DNA from: GCA-003244245 sp963822695 | Lineage (GTDB): Bacteria; Actinomycetota; Actinomycetes; Mycobacteriales; Pseudonocardiaceae | Direction of reading: 5' to 3' | NCBI GenBank assembly: GCA_963822695.1 | Contig: CAWGJH010000012.1 | Span: 49,330-113,329, forward strand | DNA length: 64,000 nt | In this document: positions 8,813 to 17,280 of the stretch, piece by piece | Layout: each line of letters starts with the position of its first letter | Position numbering within the stretch: the first letter of the stretch is position 1 | Notes under the pieces: generated by a model | Database searches by the model: none | Told to the model about the DNA's origin: nothing | Seen by the model: the letters and a program-made list of their open reading frames with translations, nothing else | Made by a program: the position numbers and the translations under genes

Positions 8813-9660
8813 TTACAACGCTGCCGGGTTCGCCCAGGTCATGCCTCTAACGGCCACTTCTCGCCGTATCCCGTTTCCCACCCAGACTACGTCGTTCCAG
8901 GTGGCGAAGCGTGTGGTCATCTCGTGGCGGTACTGCTCGGCGTTGAGCCGGTGGCGGCGGGGCCGGAAGTGTGGTGATATCCCGCTGAACGCCGACAGGA
9001 ATCGTTGCGTACCACCGGGAGTGGTGAACTTCTTTATCGCGCGTTCTCGCTGCCGGGTGGGTTGGTGGAAGTTTTCGGCCCGGTTGTTCAGATATTTGGA
9101 TCGACGGTGCTCCACGCTGCGCATCAGTCGTCGGTGGGCCACACCGTAGCTGGCCAGCCTGTCGGTGACCAGCACCCGCGGCACGGACCGCAATCCCGTG
9201 AGCAGCTTGCGGAAGAACCTGGTGGTGGCCTTGGTGTCACGGTGGGAGGTGACCAGGATGTCCCGGACATTGCCGTCTTGGTCGACGGCCCGCCACAGAT
9301 ACCGCCGCTTGCCGTTGATCGTGATGAACACCTCATCCAGATGCCACTTATCCCCTGGCCGGGGCCGACGACGGCGCAGTCCGCTCGCGTAGGTCTGCCC
9401 AAACTTCTGATACCACCCCGGGATCGCCTCGTAGCTGACGATGACCCCCCGCGCCAGCATCATCTCCTCGACCTCACGGAAACTCAGCGGGAAGCTGGTA
9501 GTACAACCACACACAGTGGCTGATGATCTCCCGTGGGTACCGATGGCCCTTATCCAGCGACGACGACGAGCGGCACCCATCGGCGTTCCCCTCCCCGAAG
9601 ACCTACCGAGAGCCCCATCCCACCACACCCAACAACTTGATGACAGTCCCCGCTGACACC
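8813..9660 (-). mobile_element. IS6-family insertion sequence with frameshifted transposase
   Basis: The transposase reads RFATWNDVVW back to FPLSFREVEEMMLARGV. It includes the DDE residues: Asp in KWHLDEVFI, Asp in VLVTDRLASYG, and Glu in NNRAENFHQPTRQRERA, the IS6 hallmark. Its N-terminus (GHRYPREIISHCVWLYYQ) lies in another frame, so one base is gained or lost near 9497-9506. The right terminal region ends at about 9660 with GGGGACTGTCATCAAGTTG on the minus strand. I see no matching inverted end on the left near 8780-8812, so that end may be truncated. The element is probably inactive. Confidence 0.8.
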
Positions 9661-9738
9661 CCCCAAGATCTCCCGGCCTCCCACGGTTTGCCCCGCTTTC
9701 CGACACGGCCTCACATCCAGCAAGACGGGCTGGCGTGA

Positions 9739-10017
9739 TCAGGCTGCAGGTCGGGGGTCTGGTTCGTCTTCTGCAGTTGTAGATTTTGGCGGCGGCAGAC
9801 GTCGAAGTTGTACACGGCGTTGCCTAGACGAGGGTTCGCGGCGTCGCGCCTCGGTATCCGCAGTCCAGCGGGGTGAGATCGCCTTGCCCGCGATCTCCAG
9901 ATCCTTCCGATCGCCGGCTCGGTCGAACACGCGCCACAGGAACCGTAGTGTCATCCCGTGCCGGATGACGGTAACGATCCCGCTGATGCTCGCGACGACT
10001 ACAGCCCAGGACAGCAT
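9739..10017 (-). CDS. small membrane protein, hypothetical
   Basis: 92 residues from ATG 10017. The first 30 residues (LSWAVVVASISGIVTVIRHG) are a probable membrane helix. A charged segment follows, FLWRVFDRAGDRKDLEIAGK, and then a polar, Arg/Pro-rich tail. The join of a helix with MTLRFLWRV looks like authentic protein. No domain recognised, and the ribosome site (GGGAAA) is weak. Confidence 0.35.
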   Translation of the reverse strand: MLSWAVVVASISGIVTVIRHGMTLRFLWRVFDRAGDRKDLEIAGKAISPRWTADTEARRREPSSRQRRVQLRRLPPPKSTTAEDEPDPRPAA

Positions 10018-10949
10018 CGCCGTTTCCCACCTTCGGCTTGCGGCTGGCGGAACAGCCCGGGCACACCTGACGCAGGCTTGCCGCTCCATACGACCTGCCA
10101 GGTACGACAGCTGGAGGAGTGAGACTCCGCAGACGGCTTGATCTCACCGCCCTCTGCCCTCTGCCTCACCATGCGCGGCAGCCGGTGCATCAGGCCCTCG
10201 ATCGGCCAGGCGTCGAGGACTCTGGAGCGATACGCGGTCGGCACAGCACCTCCCCAGATGTAGACTCCACCCTGGTGTACTTCAGGTGATAGGGTCAAAA
10301 CCATCGACACTTGATGTACGGTAGACTTGAACATACCACGTTTGTGGTGTGTCATCCGCTTAGCTCACGTGCTAGTCCCGCAGGCCGGGAACCCGCATCA
10401 CCGATGAGGACAAGGAGGAAGTCGATCATGTCGACCTCGTGCTGGAGCGTGGCGGCAGGCGTCGGGTGCCTGGTCTGTCTCGGGCTGCTGATCAAAAGTG
10501 TTCTGGACCATCCATGCCTTACAGCCCAAGCTTCGCCAGCTCTCCGAGAAGGGGCTGCAAGCGGGACGAGTGGTTGGTCGGCGGTTTGCGCTCCCCGAGC
10601 GCGGCGGGCGCGGGGAGCGCTGCACGAGTCCACCACCCGAACGGGCCTGCACCGTATCGACGATCATGGAGGAACGGCCGAACGACGATCGAGTGCTTGC
10701 GCGTCAACGAAAACCTGGGGCCGTCTTGCCCTTACGAGGTGTCAGCAAGGAAGCTGCCACTAGCCGCCAAACGGAGAGAACCTATGTGTGGTGCACCAGC
10801 ATATGGTCGAGAATTTTCCCTCGGTCACCGGCGGCTACGCAGACGTGGGCGGCCTGAATGCGGTGATCGCTGCGACTCTGATTCTCTTCAACCAATTACC
10901 GTATTGAACGCTAGTACCTGACAGACACTAACGCAGAGGAGAAGACACC
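10018..10949. other. stretch with short open frames only
   Basis: No gene is certain. A 110-codon frame begins at ATG 10428 behind AAGGAGGA (MSTSCWSVAAGVGCL, hydrophobic start). A short frame at 10802-10906 encodes a 34-residue peptide with FPSVTGGYADVGGLNAV and ends LFNQLPY, just before the Cys-rich secreted gene. Either could be a small peptide gene or a remnant. A palindrome at 10331-10352 may be an operator. Confidence 0.35.
10331..10352. promoter_or_regulatory. operator-like palindrome
   Basis: ACATACCAC, four bases, then GTGGTGTGT: 9-bp arms with one mismatch, in an A/T-richer region about 75 bases ahead of the ATG at 10428. The regulator is unknown. Confidence 0.4.
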
Positions 10950-11276
10950 ATGATGATTCCTGAGACACTTCCCGTGAGAGGGGCACCGAGAAGCATCCAG
11001 GCGCAGCCGCCACGCAAACGCACCGTGACAGTGTTCGCGACGTTTGTCCTGATCACCGTCTGCATTCTTACAGGCGCGCCTGCTGCGACAGCTGCCGCAG
11101 CACCCACTGTCACCCTTCCCGGCTGCGCAGGCGACTCCTCCGGCCCCTGTGCCGGAGGGATGTACATCCGCTTCGCCTCGGATTCCCCCGCCCTCGCCTG
11201 CGGAGGCGCGTGTCCCGGTGTCTGTCCCTGCCCGTCTGAGTTGAAGGACGGCAGTACGACGATCTCTGAAGCTTGA
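10950..11276 (+). CDS. Cys-rich secreted protein next to a two-component system
   Basis: 108 residues from ATG 10950, behind GAGGAG. Residues 20-52 form a signal peptide (RKRTVTVFATFVLITVCIL, cut near ATAAAAPT). The mature chain of about 57 residues has six cysteines arranged as GCAGDSSGPCAGG, then ACGGACPGVCPCP. Six cysteines in so short a secreted chain suggest disulphide bonds or metal binding. It ends four bases after the track of the histidine kinase frame begins and 38 bases before the kinase ATG, so one operon with the kinase and regulator is likely. It may be a ligand, a sensor accessory or an output. No known family recognised. Confidence 0.6.
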   Translation: MMIPETLPVRGAPRSIQAQPPRKRTVTVFATFVLITVCILTGAPAATAAAAPTVTLPGCAGDSSGPCAGGMYIRFASDSPALACGGACPGVCPCPSELKDGSTTISEA

Positions 11277-11314
11277 TCGTAGCGTTGGCCACCTGCCGCA
11301 GCAAGGAAAACCCG

Positions 11315-12649
11315 ATGAAAATTTCGGATTTGATACCAAAAGGTATTCACATCCCACTGTCAGCAAAACAGGAGGTGGTCCTACTTCTAACACTCTTTCT
11401 CTACAATTTTTTCAATTTTTCATCGTGGCTTCATTTGGGTCACGTGACAACCAATCCATGGGTGTTTCTCCCCTGGCTATACGGGCTCGTCGGACTGTTT
11501 CCTCTAGCCTGGAGAGACAGGGTGCCGAGGACTGTTTTCGCGACGCAATGGGTGCTCGCCATGGCTGCCTGGTGGTTCATGCCCGAATACACCCCTGTCG
11601 TGGGGATTCCACTTGCCCTGTATGCAGTTTCTGTTCACCGCAGCAGAAAAGTTTCCCTGCTGGCGTTGCTGACGTCTTTCATTCCCAGCGGGCTCGATGC
11701 CTACGCCGTATCATTCAAGGTTCCCCACTCTACCGTTAACGCAGCGATTGTGGCATGCGTCTCCAATGCCGTTTTCTTTACCCTCGTAGCCATCGGGGCG
11801 TGGATTTTGGGGCGTTCGATCGGGGCGAGCCGACGGCGTCAACAGCGCCTGGAACGCGAGCAGGAGATATCCCGAGAAGCGGAAGCATTGGCCGCGGAGC
11901 GGAGAGGAATCGCCCGAGAGCTCCACGATATCGTCTCCCACACGGTGGCCGTGATCCTCTTACAGGCCACCGGGGCGGCCTGCATCGCCGATACCGACTT
12001 TACCCAGATCACTGATACCGACTTCACTCAGATCAAAAAATCGCTGGCGCATATCAAGACCACGGGAACACAAACGATGGCCGAGTTGCGACGTCTCCTC
12101 GGAGTCCTCGAGGACAGCGACTCCACTCACCACGCCGCCGGCACCAGCGAATTCAAGCCACAACCCGGACTAGCGGATCTACCCGAGCTTCTCACCTCAT
12201 TCAACGACGCCGGAATTCCCGTCACCGTCCATACCGAGGGCACACCACTGGACCTAGACTCGAGCATCGACCTGACCGCGTACCGGATCGTGCAGGAAGG
12301 CCTGACCAACATCCTCAAACACGCCGGCAAAGACGCCAACCCCCGCCTGCGGCTCGTCTGGACAGCCCAGAGCCTGCTCATCCAGATCGACAATGACACG
12401 AATTTTGCGGAGGCGCCCCGCAAGTCGGCGCTATCGACCGGCCGAGGCTTAGTGGGCATGCGTGAACGAGCCCACGCGGTCGGTGGAAACCTGCATGCAG
12501 GACCCCATCACGAAGGCGGTTACCGATTGACCGCCACCCTCCCCTTCACCACACCTGAGATCTCGCCGGTTCCGTGTACTGTATCTCAAGCCAACCCCAC
12601 GAGGATCAAGGGAAAGTGCCAGTGTGATCAGAGTCGTAGTAGTCGATGA
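11315..12649 (+). CDS. NarL-type sensor histidine kinase
   Basis: 444 residues from ATG 11315 (GGAAAA upstream). Residues 15-160 contain about four to five membrane helices with no large extracellular loop. A coiled linker (RRRQQRLEREQEISREAEAL) leads to the HisKA_3 box RELHDIVSH with the phospho-accepting His at residue 204. The HATPase domain shows DLTAYRIVQEGLTNILKHA (N box) and GRGLVGMRERAH (G box). Residues 226-241 hold a tandem duplication, DTDFTQIT DTDFTQIK, in the dimerisation helix. The start of the gene is clearly A/T-richer than the surroundings, a sign of transfer. It overlaps the response regulator gene by 26 bases. Confidence 0.93.
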   Translation: MKISDLIPKGIHIPLSAKQEVVLLLTLFLYNFFNFSSWLHLGHVTTNPWVFLPWLYGLVGLFPLAWRDRVPRTVFATQWVLAMAAWWFMPEYTPVVGIPLALYAVSVHRSRKVSLLALLTSFIPSGLDAYAVSFKVPHSTVNAAIVACVSNAVFFTLVAIGAWILGRSIGASRRRQQRLEREQEISREAEALAAERRGIARELHDIVSHTVAVILLQATGAACIADTDFTQITDTDFTQIKKSLAHIKTTGTQTMAELRRLLGVLEDSDSTHHAAGTSEFKPQPGLADLPELLTSFNDAGIPVTVHTEGTPLDLDSSIDLTAYRIVQEGLTNILKHAGKDANPRLRLVWTAQSLLIQIDNDTNFAEAPRKSALSTGRGLVGMRERAHAVGGNLHAGPHHEGGYRLTATLPFTTPEISPVPCTVSQANPTRIKGKCQCDQSRSSR

Positions 12650-13304
12650 CCAGCCGCTCGTACGGGGCGGCATAATAATGGTGGTCAACACCCAAAAAGA
12701 CATGGCCGTCGTCGCTGAAGCCGCCGACGGCCAGGATGCCCTCATCCAGGTCCGCTCCCAGTGTCCGGATGTAGTTCTCATGGATGCACGCATGCCGCAC
12801 ACCGACGGTATCGCCGCAACCCGCGCTGTGATCAACGAGGGTCTGACCGCACAGACCGGCCAGCCCATCAGAGTCATCATCCTCACAACCTTTGACCATG
12901 ATGAGTACGTCCACGCCGCACTACGCGCCGGAGCATCGGGCTTCCTCCTCAAAGATGCCCCCCACACTGAAATCACCACCGCAATCCGCGCGGTAGCCGC
13001 CGGTGAAGCCTGGCTAAATCCCACCGTCACCCGCCGACTCATCGACGAATTCGCCACCCGACCTGAGCGGCACACACCCACACAAGCCCAGATGACTCAA
13101 CTGACCCACCGCGAACGGGAAGTCCTGATCCTTCTGGCCCAAGGCAAAACCAACACTGAGGTCGCCGAACAGCTGTCCATCAGCGAAGCCACCGTGAGAA
13201 CATACGTTTCCCACGTGATGACGAAACTCAGAGTCCGAGAGAAAGCGCAAGCCGTGGCCGCCGCCTACCAAACCGGACTCGTCCAACCCCGGCCCAGCGA
13301 CTAA
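12624..13304 (+). CDS. LuxR/NarL-family response regulator
   Basis: 226 residues from GTG 12624. The receiver domain carries acidic VVDDQ, the phosphorylation site Asp54 in VVLMDARMP, the Thr in ILTTFDHDE and Lys in FLLKDAP. The C-terminal GerE-type HTH reads LTHREREVLILLAQG and SEATVRTYVSHVMTKL. It is the cognate partner of the kinase encoded just upstream and probably regulates this operon and others. About 60 bases downstream an IS6 end fragment begins. Confidence 0.95.
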   Translation: MIRVVVVDDQPLVRGGIIMVVNTQKDMAVVAEAADGQDALIQVRSQCPDVVLMDARMPHTDGIAATRAVINEGLTAQTGQPIRVIILTTFDHDEYVHAALRAGASGFLLKDAPHTEITTAIRAVAAGEAWLNPTVTRRLIDEFATRPERHTPTQAQMTQLTHREREVLILLAQGKTNTEVAEQLSISEATVRTYVSHVMTKLRVREKAQAVAAAYQTGLVQPRPSD

Positions 13305-13370
13305 GCGGAAAAGGACACCCTTGCAATGCCATCCTCGATGGCGATTCTGCTGTGAGAAGGGCTTAGGACT

Positions 13371-13490
13371 ATGACCACGAGCAGAGCGGGACTGTCAAGT
13401 TGTTGGGTGCGGTGGGATGGGGCTCTCGGTAGGTCTTCGGGGAGGGGAACGCCGATGGGTACCGCGTCGTCCTCGCTGTACAACGGAGCC
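13371..13490 (+). mobile_element. terminal fragment of the IS6-family element with transposase N-terminus
   Basis: The sequence GACTGTCAAGTTGTTGGGTG, followed by GGGGCTCTCGGTAGGTCTTC and an ATG, matches the right end of the IS6 element at 8813-9660 with few changes. From ATG 13455 it reads MGTASSSLYNGACQYRPS, resembling the start of an IS6 transposase, then loses similarity. Only about 110 bp of the element remain. Confidence 0.6.
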
Positions 13491-13761
13491 TGCCAGTACC
13501 GACCCTCACTTGGAGCAACTGAAGCGACGCACTGACGACGTCGAGCACGACAGCCGCCGGTAGTGTCAAATCCAGCAGAGCTCCAGTGATCACCAGAGCT
13601 GCGACCGTCTCGAGACCATGCACCACAAGGAGCGCACCAACTACCGTCAGCGAGATCCGTGCCCACTTCCCCTCTCTCGCATCTTGCGCACGAAGAGCAT
13701 GTACAGCGCGACGCAAAGCTGAAATGCGGTTTGGCGCTACTGATGTTCCTGTACCGGTCAT
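13488..13761 (-). pseudogene. small membrane protein truncated by an IS end
   Basis: From ATG 13761 the minus strand gives a basic start (ISALRRAVHALRAQDAREGK) and three hydrophobic stretches (TVVGALLVVHGLETVAALV, ITGALLDLTLPAAVVLDVV). After about residue 90 the frame runs into the IS6 terminal fragment at 13371-13490, so its natural C-terminus is gone. The family is not recognised. Confidence 0.45.
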
Positions 13762-13873
13762 ACCAGCCGGTCGGGGAAGCACACGTGGATACGCACGCGC
13801 ACCACCCGGACACCCAGGCGGCTGACCGTGCCCTGTGCCCGTCATCCCGTCGCCGGATCGCTGACGGAAGCCA

Positions 13874-15343
13874 CTAGGCGGCTGTGGCGCTCAAGCGGTC
13901 CCGGAGCTCGGCGACACCGGCACTGGTGTGCAGGGGTTCCAGCACGGTGTTCAGGACGCGCAACCGGTCATAGGCCCGGGGGGAGTGCAGCGCCGTGACC
14001 TCATCGATGGCCTGATGGCCGACGGTGACGGCGGTGGCGGCGTCCCCGGCGATCGCGTGCGCCCCGGCGAGATCCGGCAGGTACAGCGCCCGTGATCGGG
14101 CGTAGTCAGGGCCGAAGCCGTCCACGGCGTGGTGCAACAACGGCACAGCCCGGTTGGCGACGCCCGGATCGCGGCTGGTCAGGGCCAGCTCGTAGCGGGC
14201 CACACCCTGCATGGCAGCGAGATGGGCCTCACCGAGGAATGCCCCCCACGGCGGGCGGGTTGCCGGGTTGACGGTGCTGAACTGTTCGACGGCCCTGCCC
14301 AGCGCATGGTCGCAGGCCGCTGCGTCGCCCCGGGCGGCGTCAGCCCGGGCCTGAATGAGCGCCAACCAGCCGATAGTGGCCGCGGAGACGGCAGGTGAGC
14401 CCGCCGCGGTGGCGTGGCCGAGATGGACCAGGCGCCGCGCCTCATCAGGCCGTTGCAGATGCACCGCCTGAATCGCCATGTCATACAGCAGGTACACAGT
14501 CAGATCACTACTGAGAGGATCTTCGGCGACACGAGCGATATCCAGCCCGATCAGCCACAGGCGCCGGGCGGCGTCATGCTGTTGGACGTCGAAGCTCATC
14601 CACCCCGCCTGCATCGCCAGGCGCGCGGTGGCGAGGTGTAGCCGGGGCCGCACCTCGGGACTGGTCTGGGCGCCCAGCAGCGGCAGCGCTGAGCGCAGTT
14701 GCGTCACGGCGAGGTCTCGAACCGGCTCCGCTCCCGTGGCGCAGTCCTGGCGGACGAACGCGGTGGTGGCCTGCTCGATGGCCTCGACATCGGCGGCCCC
14801 AACGTGGCGGGTGCCGGTGGGCTCGGCGTGGGGTAACAGCGCGGTGAGCCGATCGATATCCAACCCAGCCACTCCGGTGACGCCGACGGTCAGCGCCGCG
14901 ACGTGCCCCACGAAGTCTCTGCGTTCCACCCAACTGCCCTTCTTCCGCCCGGTGGTTGTCCCTCCGCCCACAGTAATCCCGTGGGTGAATCCCAGCTTGC
15001 CGGCGGGGATCGCGAGCCTGTTGGCGACCCGCACGACCACACTCAGTTCAAGTAGTTGGCGTTTGCCGGTTTCGATGCGGGAGATCCGGCCTTGCTCCAG
15101 GCCGAGGAACTCCGCGAGGGCTTCTTGGCTCCAGCGCTGCGCGGCGCGGACCGCGCGGAACACGGGGCCGAACTCGAACCCGGCAAGCGCGGCTTCCAGT
15201 TCCGGCTGGTCGTAGAAGTCCTCGGGTAGCACGATCCGGGGCGCCGTGCGCTGGCAGGGATCGCATAGCTGGCCCGCCTCGCGGCCGCGGCGCAGCCGCG
15301 CCCCACAGTCCGAACAGCGCGCTCTGGCCCCCAGGGTGGTCAT
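13874..15343 (-). CDS. XRE-family regulator with N-terminal zinc-ribbon and TPR-like sensor domain
   Basis: 489 residues from ATG 15343. Residues 8-33 hold two Cys pairs (CSDCGARL and CDPC), a probable zinc ribbon. An HTH follows at about 60-110 (RWSQEALAEFLGLEQGRISRIETGKRQ in pieces: SQEALAEFLGLEQ, RISRIETGKR). The remaining 330 residues are helical TPR-like repeats. This type acts as a cytoplasmic DNA-binding sensor in actinomycetes. It is divergent from the PrimPol-like gene at 15518, with 174 bp between the starts, and may control that promoter. It is the best-preserved copy of the three module regulators in the window. Confidence 0.88.
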   Translation of the reverse strand: MTTLGARARCSDCGARLRRGREAGQLCDPCQRTAPRIVLPEDFYDQPELEAALAGFEFGPVFRAVRAAQRWSQEALAEFLGLEQGRISRIETGKRQLLELSVVVRVANRLAIPAGKLGFTHGITVGGGTTTGRKKGSWVERRDFVGHVAALTVGVTGVAGLDIDRLTALLPHAEPTGTRHVGAADVEAIEQATTAFVRQDCATGAEPVRDLAVTQLRSALPLLGAQTSPEVRPRLHLATARLAMQAGWMSFDVQQHDAARRLWLIGLDIARVAEDPLSSDLTVYLLYDMAIQAVHLQRPDEARRLVHLGHATAAGSPAVSAATIGWLALIQARADAARGDAAACDHALGRAVEQFSTVNPATRPPWGAFLGEAHLAAMQGVARYELALTSRDPGVANRAVPLLHHAVDGFGPDYARSRALYLPDLAGAHAIAGDAATAVTVGHQAIDEVTALHSPRAYDRLRVLNTVLEPLHTSAGVAELRDRLSATAA

Positions 15344-15517
15344 TGGATCACCATAGCGAGCCTGTACCACACGGGGCCAAGCCGCGCCAGCGCTGCGGGT
15401 CATGGGCCGTGGGGACATGGTGGTGTCCGCGCGGCTGCCGTGTGATGGGGGTCAGGCCCGCAGGCGCGGCGAGGCGATACCCCGGCCGCGCCACGGGCGA
15501 CCACCCAAGGAGGTCGC

Positions 15518-16111
15518 ATGAGTGGCAGGGTCACGGGGGCGAGCATGCGCCCGGCTGACGTAGCTGGGACGAGGATCCGGGACGCCGCGATCGACGCGGT
15601 GCGCCGGGGCTGGCCGGCGGTACCCGGCACGTGCCGCCCCGATGAGATCGGCTTCGCCGAGGTGCGCCCGCTCGAGGACACCTGGGACATCACGCCAGTC
15701 ACCGACCCCGACCACGCCCAGGATATCTGGACCCGGCAGCCATACGGGGTGCTGCTGGTGTGCGGGCGCGGCATCGACGCCCTCGAAGTGCCCTTCAGGG
15801 TGGCCGAACTGCTCCCGACACTAGGCCTGGCGGTGCCGGTCGCCACGGCGCTATCTCCCTCGCGGTGGCTGCTGTTCGTGGCCACCAGCTCGGGCGCACT
15901 ACGGGATGATCTCGCCGTGGTGTCGGTGCGGCTGCGGGGGACCAGACAGTGGGTGGCGTTGCCACCGACAACGCTGGGGGGATACCCGCCCATCCGATGG
16001 ACGGCGGCGCCCCCCGAGGGCCGCGATATCTGCCTGCCGGGCGCGGATGAGGTACAGCGCGTGCTCGCCGAGGCACTCAACTCCAGGATTCCCCATGCCG
16101 ACCACGGCTAG
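15518..16111 (+). CDS. PrimPol-like protein (bifunctional DNA primase/polymerase family, degenerate), second copy
   Basis: 197 residues, with GTG/ATG start at 15518 behind AAGGAGG. It begins with DAAIDAVRRGWPAVPGT, continues GFAEVRPLEDTWDITPVTD, then PYGVLLVCGRGIDALEVPF and a C-terminal LPPTTLGGYPPIRW, closing on GADEVQRVLAEAL. The motif expected to carry a catalytic acidic pair reads DALEVP, so catalysis is doubtful. It is paralogous to the genes at 1180 and 55099. The small gene behind it overlaps its stop. Confidence 0.72.
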   Translation: MSGRVTGASMRPADVAGTRIRDAAIDAVRRGWPAVPGTCRPDEIGFAEVRPLEDTWDITPVTDPDHAQDIWTRQPYGVLLVCGRGIDALEVPFRVAELLPTLGLAVPVATALSPSRWLLFVATSSGALRDDLAVVSVRLRGTRQWVALPPTTLGGYPPIRWTAAPPEGRDICLPGADEVQRVLAEALNSRIPHADHG

Positions 16112-16352
16112 CGCCCCCCAGAACCGGCACACGGGGCGGCATCGCCGCGCGCGGCTCAGCTGGTGGCGAATGCCCCAGCCGGGCACAGCCGTGGAAGTGA
16201 CCGTGACGCAGCTGCAACGCCGCTGGGAACGCGAACGCGCCTACGCCAACCGAGCCCGGCGCGTACTGGTCATACCACGCCAACACCCCACCCCAAACAC
16301 TCCGGCCACCGATCCGAACACAGCGCCCTACCAAGGCCCAACTCGCGGATAA
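16095..16352 (+). CDS. small basic protein of the regulator-PrimPol module, second copy
   Basis: 85 residues. ATG 16095 lies 16 bases before the end of the PrimPol-like gene, the same overlap as in the copy at 1787. The product reads RHRRARLSWWRMPQPG, then VEVTVTQLQRRWERERAY and a Pro/Thr-rich tail. The remains of the third copy (55558 on) carry the same RHRRARGDWW and VTVRQALRQWQRE blocks, so three copies share the architecture. Function unknown; the helix could bind nucleic acid or the PrimPol-like partner. Confidence 0.6.
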   Translation: MPTTASAPQNRHTGRHRRARLSWWRMPQPGTAVEVTVTQLQRRWERERAYANRARRVLVIPRQHPTPNTPATDPNTAPYQGPTRG

Positions 16353-17280
16353 CTCGTCAGAGAACGCCACGAAGAACATGTCGGTGTCGGACAGACTCAT
16401 CAGAAACTAAGGACACGCCGTACATACGGGGGCCTAGCCACCGGGATACGGTGGGGCCTCAGCCACACGGACCCACCCTCCCAACGGCGTCGCCCCGTCC
16501 TGGCCGACGATCACGCCACGCACACCGCCCCGGCACACCATCGGGCCAGCTCGACTAGCGGCAGGCTCCGATCTTCCCACCCGGCGGCCGGCGCACTGAG
16601 CCGCGCGATACAGCCCCGTGGCGCGGCCAGGACCAACGGCCCCACAGCCGAGTGGACAAGCCCGGCCACAGCGCGCGCTGGACGGATGCCACCTCGACCA
16701 TGATCGTTGGTGGCTTCGCGTGACCACCGGGCCATAGCCAAGTCCGCCGGTCCTAGGCCACCCCTCTCTCCCACCCCCCGCCTGCGGTGGGATCAGATTA
16801 CGGCCGCAGGCGGTCTGCGGGCTGTGGCGCCCGATGGGCGCGTTGTTTTGCCCAGGTCGTGGGGGACTTCGCACTGTGACCGCCGACGCCGTCAGTCTCA
16901 AGCCGCAGCCGAAAAACTTTTCTGAGCGCACGAATTCGCGGGGATCCCACCCGCGAATTCGCAGAAAATTTTGTCGGCTCACCGCGCGGCTTGACCCTGC
17001 CATCGCCGCCGGTCGAAGACAAGTGCGCCCCACCGACAGGGGCAAAAAACGGAGCCCGGCCATTTGGTCGCCCTTTTCCTGTGCCTGGCGTCAGCTGCCA
17101 CGAAGGCACTCACACGGTTTGTCCTGTCTCCGGCCAGGCCGCTGGGATTTTGATCTTCCGTTTACGTTGCCTGCGGACCAGTCGCACGGCGGTGTGCGGC
17201 AGGCGGTAACGCAGTGTCCTGGGCTCGTGCTTTGGCCAGGGGACCCGCCAGGCAGAGCAGCCGTAGCCAGCACGGCAGAC
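16353..17280. other. long intergenic stretch containing a large inverted repeat
   Basis: No supported gene in 928 bases; the open frames seen on both strands lack ribosome sites and authentic composition. The notable content is the imperfect inverted repeat at 16898-16994. Confidence 0.45.
16898..16994. repeat. extended imperfect inverted repeat with a perfect 12-bp core
   Basis: CGAATTCGCGGG at 16931-16942 and its complement at 16950-16961 are perfect, with a 7-base loop. Similarity continues outward: the left flank GCCGAAAAACTTTTCTG pairs with the right flank CAGAAAATTTTGTCGGC, then TCAAGCCGC at 16898 pairs with GCGGCTTGA ending at 16994, with small gaps. The whole could form a cruciform of some 45-nt arms. 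It may be two inverted IS ends, a replication or transfer origin, or a strong hairpin. Confidence 0.6.

Noticed and set aside
9999..10355. 118-codon minus-strand frame
   Set aside because: Starts in the palindrome region and overlaps the better-supported small membrane ORF; no motif seen.
16434..17063. 209-codon minus-strand frame
   Set aside because: Spans the large inverted repeat with unnatural composition; no start signal.
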